From an uncultured Bacillota bacterium (GTDB taxonomy: Bacteria > Bacillota_I > Bacilli_A > Erysipelotrichales > Erysipelotrichaceae): 7,759 bases of DNA. Position numbers and translations under genes: made by a program. Under the pieces are notes generated by a model. It had not been told where the DNA came from. It saw only the letters and a program-made list of their open reading frames with translations, and searched no databases. Shown here in pieces: positions 6,362 through 7,759 of this stretch. The number at the start of each line of letters is the position of its first letter. Position 1 is the stretch's first letter. Location: contig CAMOMM010000036.1 of the NCBI GenBank assembly GCA_946619805.1, forward strand, positions 1 through 7,759. Reading direction: 5' to 3'.

Positions 6362-7288
6362 ATGAGTGAAATAAACATGAATATAACAGACGATTTATTT
6401 GAAGCATTGCCTGAAGAAGAGAAAAACTCGGAATTCATAGCGGTAGCGCTGAAAACATTCGCCAAGGATGCCTGGGACAGATTCAGAAAGAACAAGCTGG
6501 CTCTGTATGGGCTCATCTATCTGGTAATAATCATCATTCTGGCAATCGTCGTACCAATGGTATCACCTTACCGGTTTGATGCTCAGGATCTGGCAAACCG
6601 CAATGCCCTGCCAAGTCTGGCCCATCCGTTTGGAACAGACAAGCTGGGACAGGATATCTTCGTAAGAATCATGTACGGTGCCCGTGTTTCCCTGGCAATT
6701 GCCTTCTCAACAGCGGCAATCAACCTGGTCATCGGCGTACTGTATGGCGGTATTTCCGGATATGTAGGCGGCAAGGTCGACATGGTCATGATGAGAATCA
6801 TTGACATCATCTATGCCGTACCTTCACTGATCTACGTTGTCCTGATCCTGCTGGTATTCGGTGACAGTATCGGAAGCATGATGCTGGCCATCTGTCTGAC
6901 AAGCTGGATAGGCATGGCCAGACAGGTCAGAACGCAGATCATGTCACTGAAGGAAATGGAGTTCTCACTGGCTGCCAAGGTAATTGGCTGCAAGGATTCC
7001 CGTGTATTATTAAGACATCTGGTAATCAACGCACTGGGACCTATCATTGTTTCATTGACAATGATGGTACCGGGAGCGATATTTACCGAAGCTTCATTAA
7101 GCTTCATCGGTATTGGTCTTAACCCATCAATACCGAGCTGGGGAAAGCTGGCAAATGACTGCCGTGCTCTGGTATTCACCCAGCCTATCCAGATCATCTG
7201 GCCGGTAGCGGCAATAAGCCTTACCATCCTGGCTCTGAATTTTGTCGGTGACGGTATCGGTGAAGCCTTCCAGGCCAGAACAAGATAG
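6362..7288 (+). CDS. oppC: Oligopeptide/dipeptide ABC transporter permease C (OppC/DppC family)
   Basis: This 308-residue membrane protein pairs with OppB to make the translocation channel. The first 46 residues are a polar, acidic cytoplasmic arm (ITDDLFEALPEEEKN) leading to FRKNKLALYGLIYL, the usual OppC_N start of the first membrane helix (about 47-67). HPFGTDKLGQDIFVRIMYGA (88-107) is the diagnostic DppC/OppC motif. Membrane segments follow near 112-133, 141-166, 172-186, 227-245 and 277-298. The EAA loop is FSLAAKVIGCKDSRVLLRH (201-219), and SFIGIGLNPSIPSWGKL (247-263) is a further hallmark. The normal C-terminal DxLRDALDPR is replaced by DGIGEAFQARTR. AGGG (6351-6354), overlapping the end of oppB, is 7 bases before the ATG; the gene gap is 9 bases, so translation is probably coupled. 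Confidence 0.92.
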   Translation: MSEINMNITDDLFEALPEEEKNSEFIAVALKTFAKDAWDRFRKNKLALYGLIYLVIIIILAIVVPMVSPYRFDAQDLANRNALPSLAHPFGTDKLGQDIFVRIMYGARVSLAIAFSTAAINLVIGVLYGGISGYVGGKVDMVMMRIIDIIYAVPSLIYVVLILLVFGDSIGSMMLAICLTSWIGMARQVRTQIMSLKEMEFSLAAKVIGCKDSRVLLRHLVINALGPIIVSLTMMVPGAIFTEASLSFIGIGLNPSIPSWGKLANDCRALVFTQPIQIIWPVAAISLTILALNFVGDGIGEAFQARTR

Positions 7289-7293
7289 GAGGG
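7287..7293 (+). promoter_or_regulatory. Strong ribosome binding site of oppD overlapping the oppC stop
   Basis: AGGAGGG shares its first two bases with the TAG stop of oppC and lies 6 bases before the ATG at 7300. It is the closest match to the anti-Shine-Dalgarno sequence in the window and fixes the start of the ATPase. Confidence 0.8.
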
Positions 7294-7299
7294 CGGTCT

Positions 7300-7759
7300 A
7301 TGGCACTGTTAGAAGTAAAGAATCTTGAAACAGTATTCAAGACTGATGGCGGCGAAGTACAGGCCGTCCGCAATGTCTCCTTCGAGGTAGAGGAAGGCGA
7401 AGCCCTCGGCATCGTCGGTGAGTCAGGTTCCGGCAAGAGCCAGACAATGTATTCCATCATCGGACTGCTGGCCGAAAACGGATTAGTAAAAAACGGCGAA
7501 GTCACCTTTGACGGAAAGGATATTTCTCCAAGCCAGTTCACCAACAAGAAGGATTACGATAACTTCATGCGTGAGTTCCGCGGCAACACCATGGCCATGA
7601 TCTTCCAGGACCCGATGACATTCCTCAATCCGGTTCTCAAGATCGAAACTCAGCTGATTGAACCGATGCTGAACCATACAGATATGACCAGGGAACAGGC
7701 CAGGGAAAAGGCATTGGAGTTAATGAGAAAAGTCGGCATTCCTTCACCGGAAAGCAGAC
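7300..7759 (+). CDS. oppD: Oligopeptide/dipeptide ABC transporter ATP-binding protein D, N-terminal part
   Basis: The first 153 codons of a gene that runs off the window; family members are about 330-360 residues. It encodes one of the two cytoplasmic ATPases that power the OppB/OppC channel. It starts with LLEVKNLETVF, then VQAVRNVSFEVEEGEALGIVG. Walker A is GESGSGKS (40-47). The Q-loop is MIFQDPMTFLNPV (100-112) with Gln103; the family norm is MTSLNP, so Phe108 replaces Ser. The following LKIETQLIEPML and helix TREQAREKALELMRKVGI are typical OppD/DppD. The ABC signature, Walker B and the peptide-transporter C-terminal extension lie beyond the window. It follows oppC by 11 bases. By analogy, oppF and a binding lipoprotein probably follow. 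Confidence 0.93.
   Translation, partial: MALLEVKNLETVFKTDGGEVQAVRNVSFEVEEGEALGIVGESGSGKSQTMYSIIGLLAENGLVKNGEVTFDGKDISPSQFTNKKDYDNFMREFRGNTMAMIFQDPMTFLNPVLKIETQLIEPMLNHTDMTREQAREKALELMRKVGIPSPESR

Noticed and set aside
6832..7547. Minus-strand open frames under oppC and oppD
   Set aside because: They are antisense to clearly recognisable permease and ATPase coding sequence, and show no motifs of their own.

Overview
The window looks like chromosome from a low-GC Gram-positive bacterium (Bacillota). I infer this from near-consensus TATAAT boxes (two preceded by TG), purine-rich Shine-Dalgarno sites, AT-rich intergenic gaps, frequent AGA arginine codons, a 6-phospho-beta-glucosidase and a cre-like operator. 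An anaerobic gut-type lineage such as Erysipelotrichales would fit, but that is a guess from general protein character. Nothing marks a mobile element: there is no transposase, integrase, tRNA, rRNA or CRISPR array.

Left part (1-3458), carbohydrate metabolism. The 3' end of a class II ketose-bisphosphate aldolase (+) meets a PfkB-family sugar kinase (-) at a shared bidirectional terminator whose loop and stem include the kinase stop codon. The kinase is transcribed divergently from a complete GH1 6-phospho-beta-glucosidase (+). The gap between them holds back-to-back promoters and a 14-bp palindrome touching the kinase -35 box. The glucosidase ends at an intrinsic terminator. It is followed by a single GNAT acetyltransferase that has no usable Shine-Dalgarno site and may be leaderless.

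Middle (3459-5185). Two minus-strand genes each have their own extended -10 promoter: a fucose/arabinose-isomerase-like protein of 398 residues, and upstream of it an unrecognised, extremely acidic 125-residue protein. A 9-bp hairpin covers the stop codon of the acidic protein.

Right part (5186-7759). A 285-bp AT-rich divergent control region carries a cre-like site, roughly helically phased A-tracts, a probable promoter and a leader with four regularly spaced TGCA motifs. It precedes the start of an Opp/Dpp-type peptide ABC transporter operon: permease B, permease C, and the N-terminal third to half of ATPase D, which runs off the end. The operon is tightly packed, with gaps of 9 and 11 bases.

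How the genes may work together. Isomerase, PfkB kinase and class II aldolase are the three activities of a generic isomerise-phosphorylate-cleave sugar route. The glucosidase would release glucose 6-phosphate from PTS-imported beta-glucosides. However, nearly every gene has its own promoter and terminator, so the window is a cluster of small units rather than one pathway operon. The substrates of kinase, isomerase and aldolase cannot be read from the sequence. I found no convincing new multi-gene system. The most unusual items are the acidic orphan protein, the Asn-for-Asp position in the isomerase-like protein, the possible leaderless GNAT gene and the two control regions.
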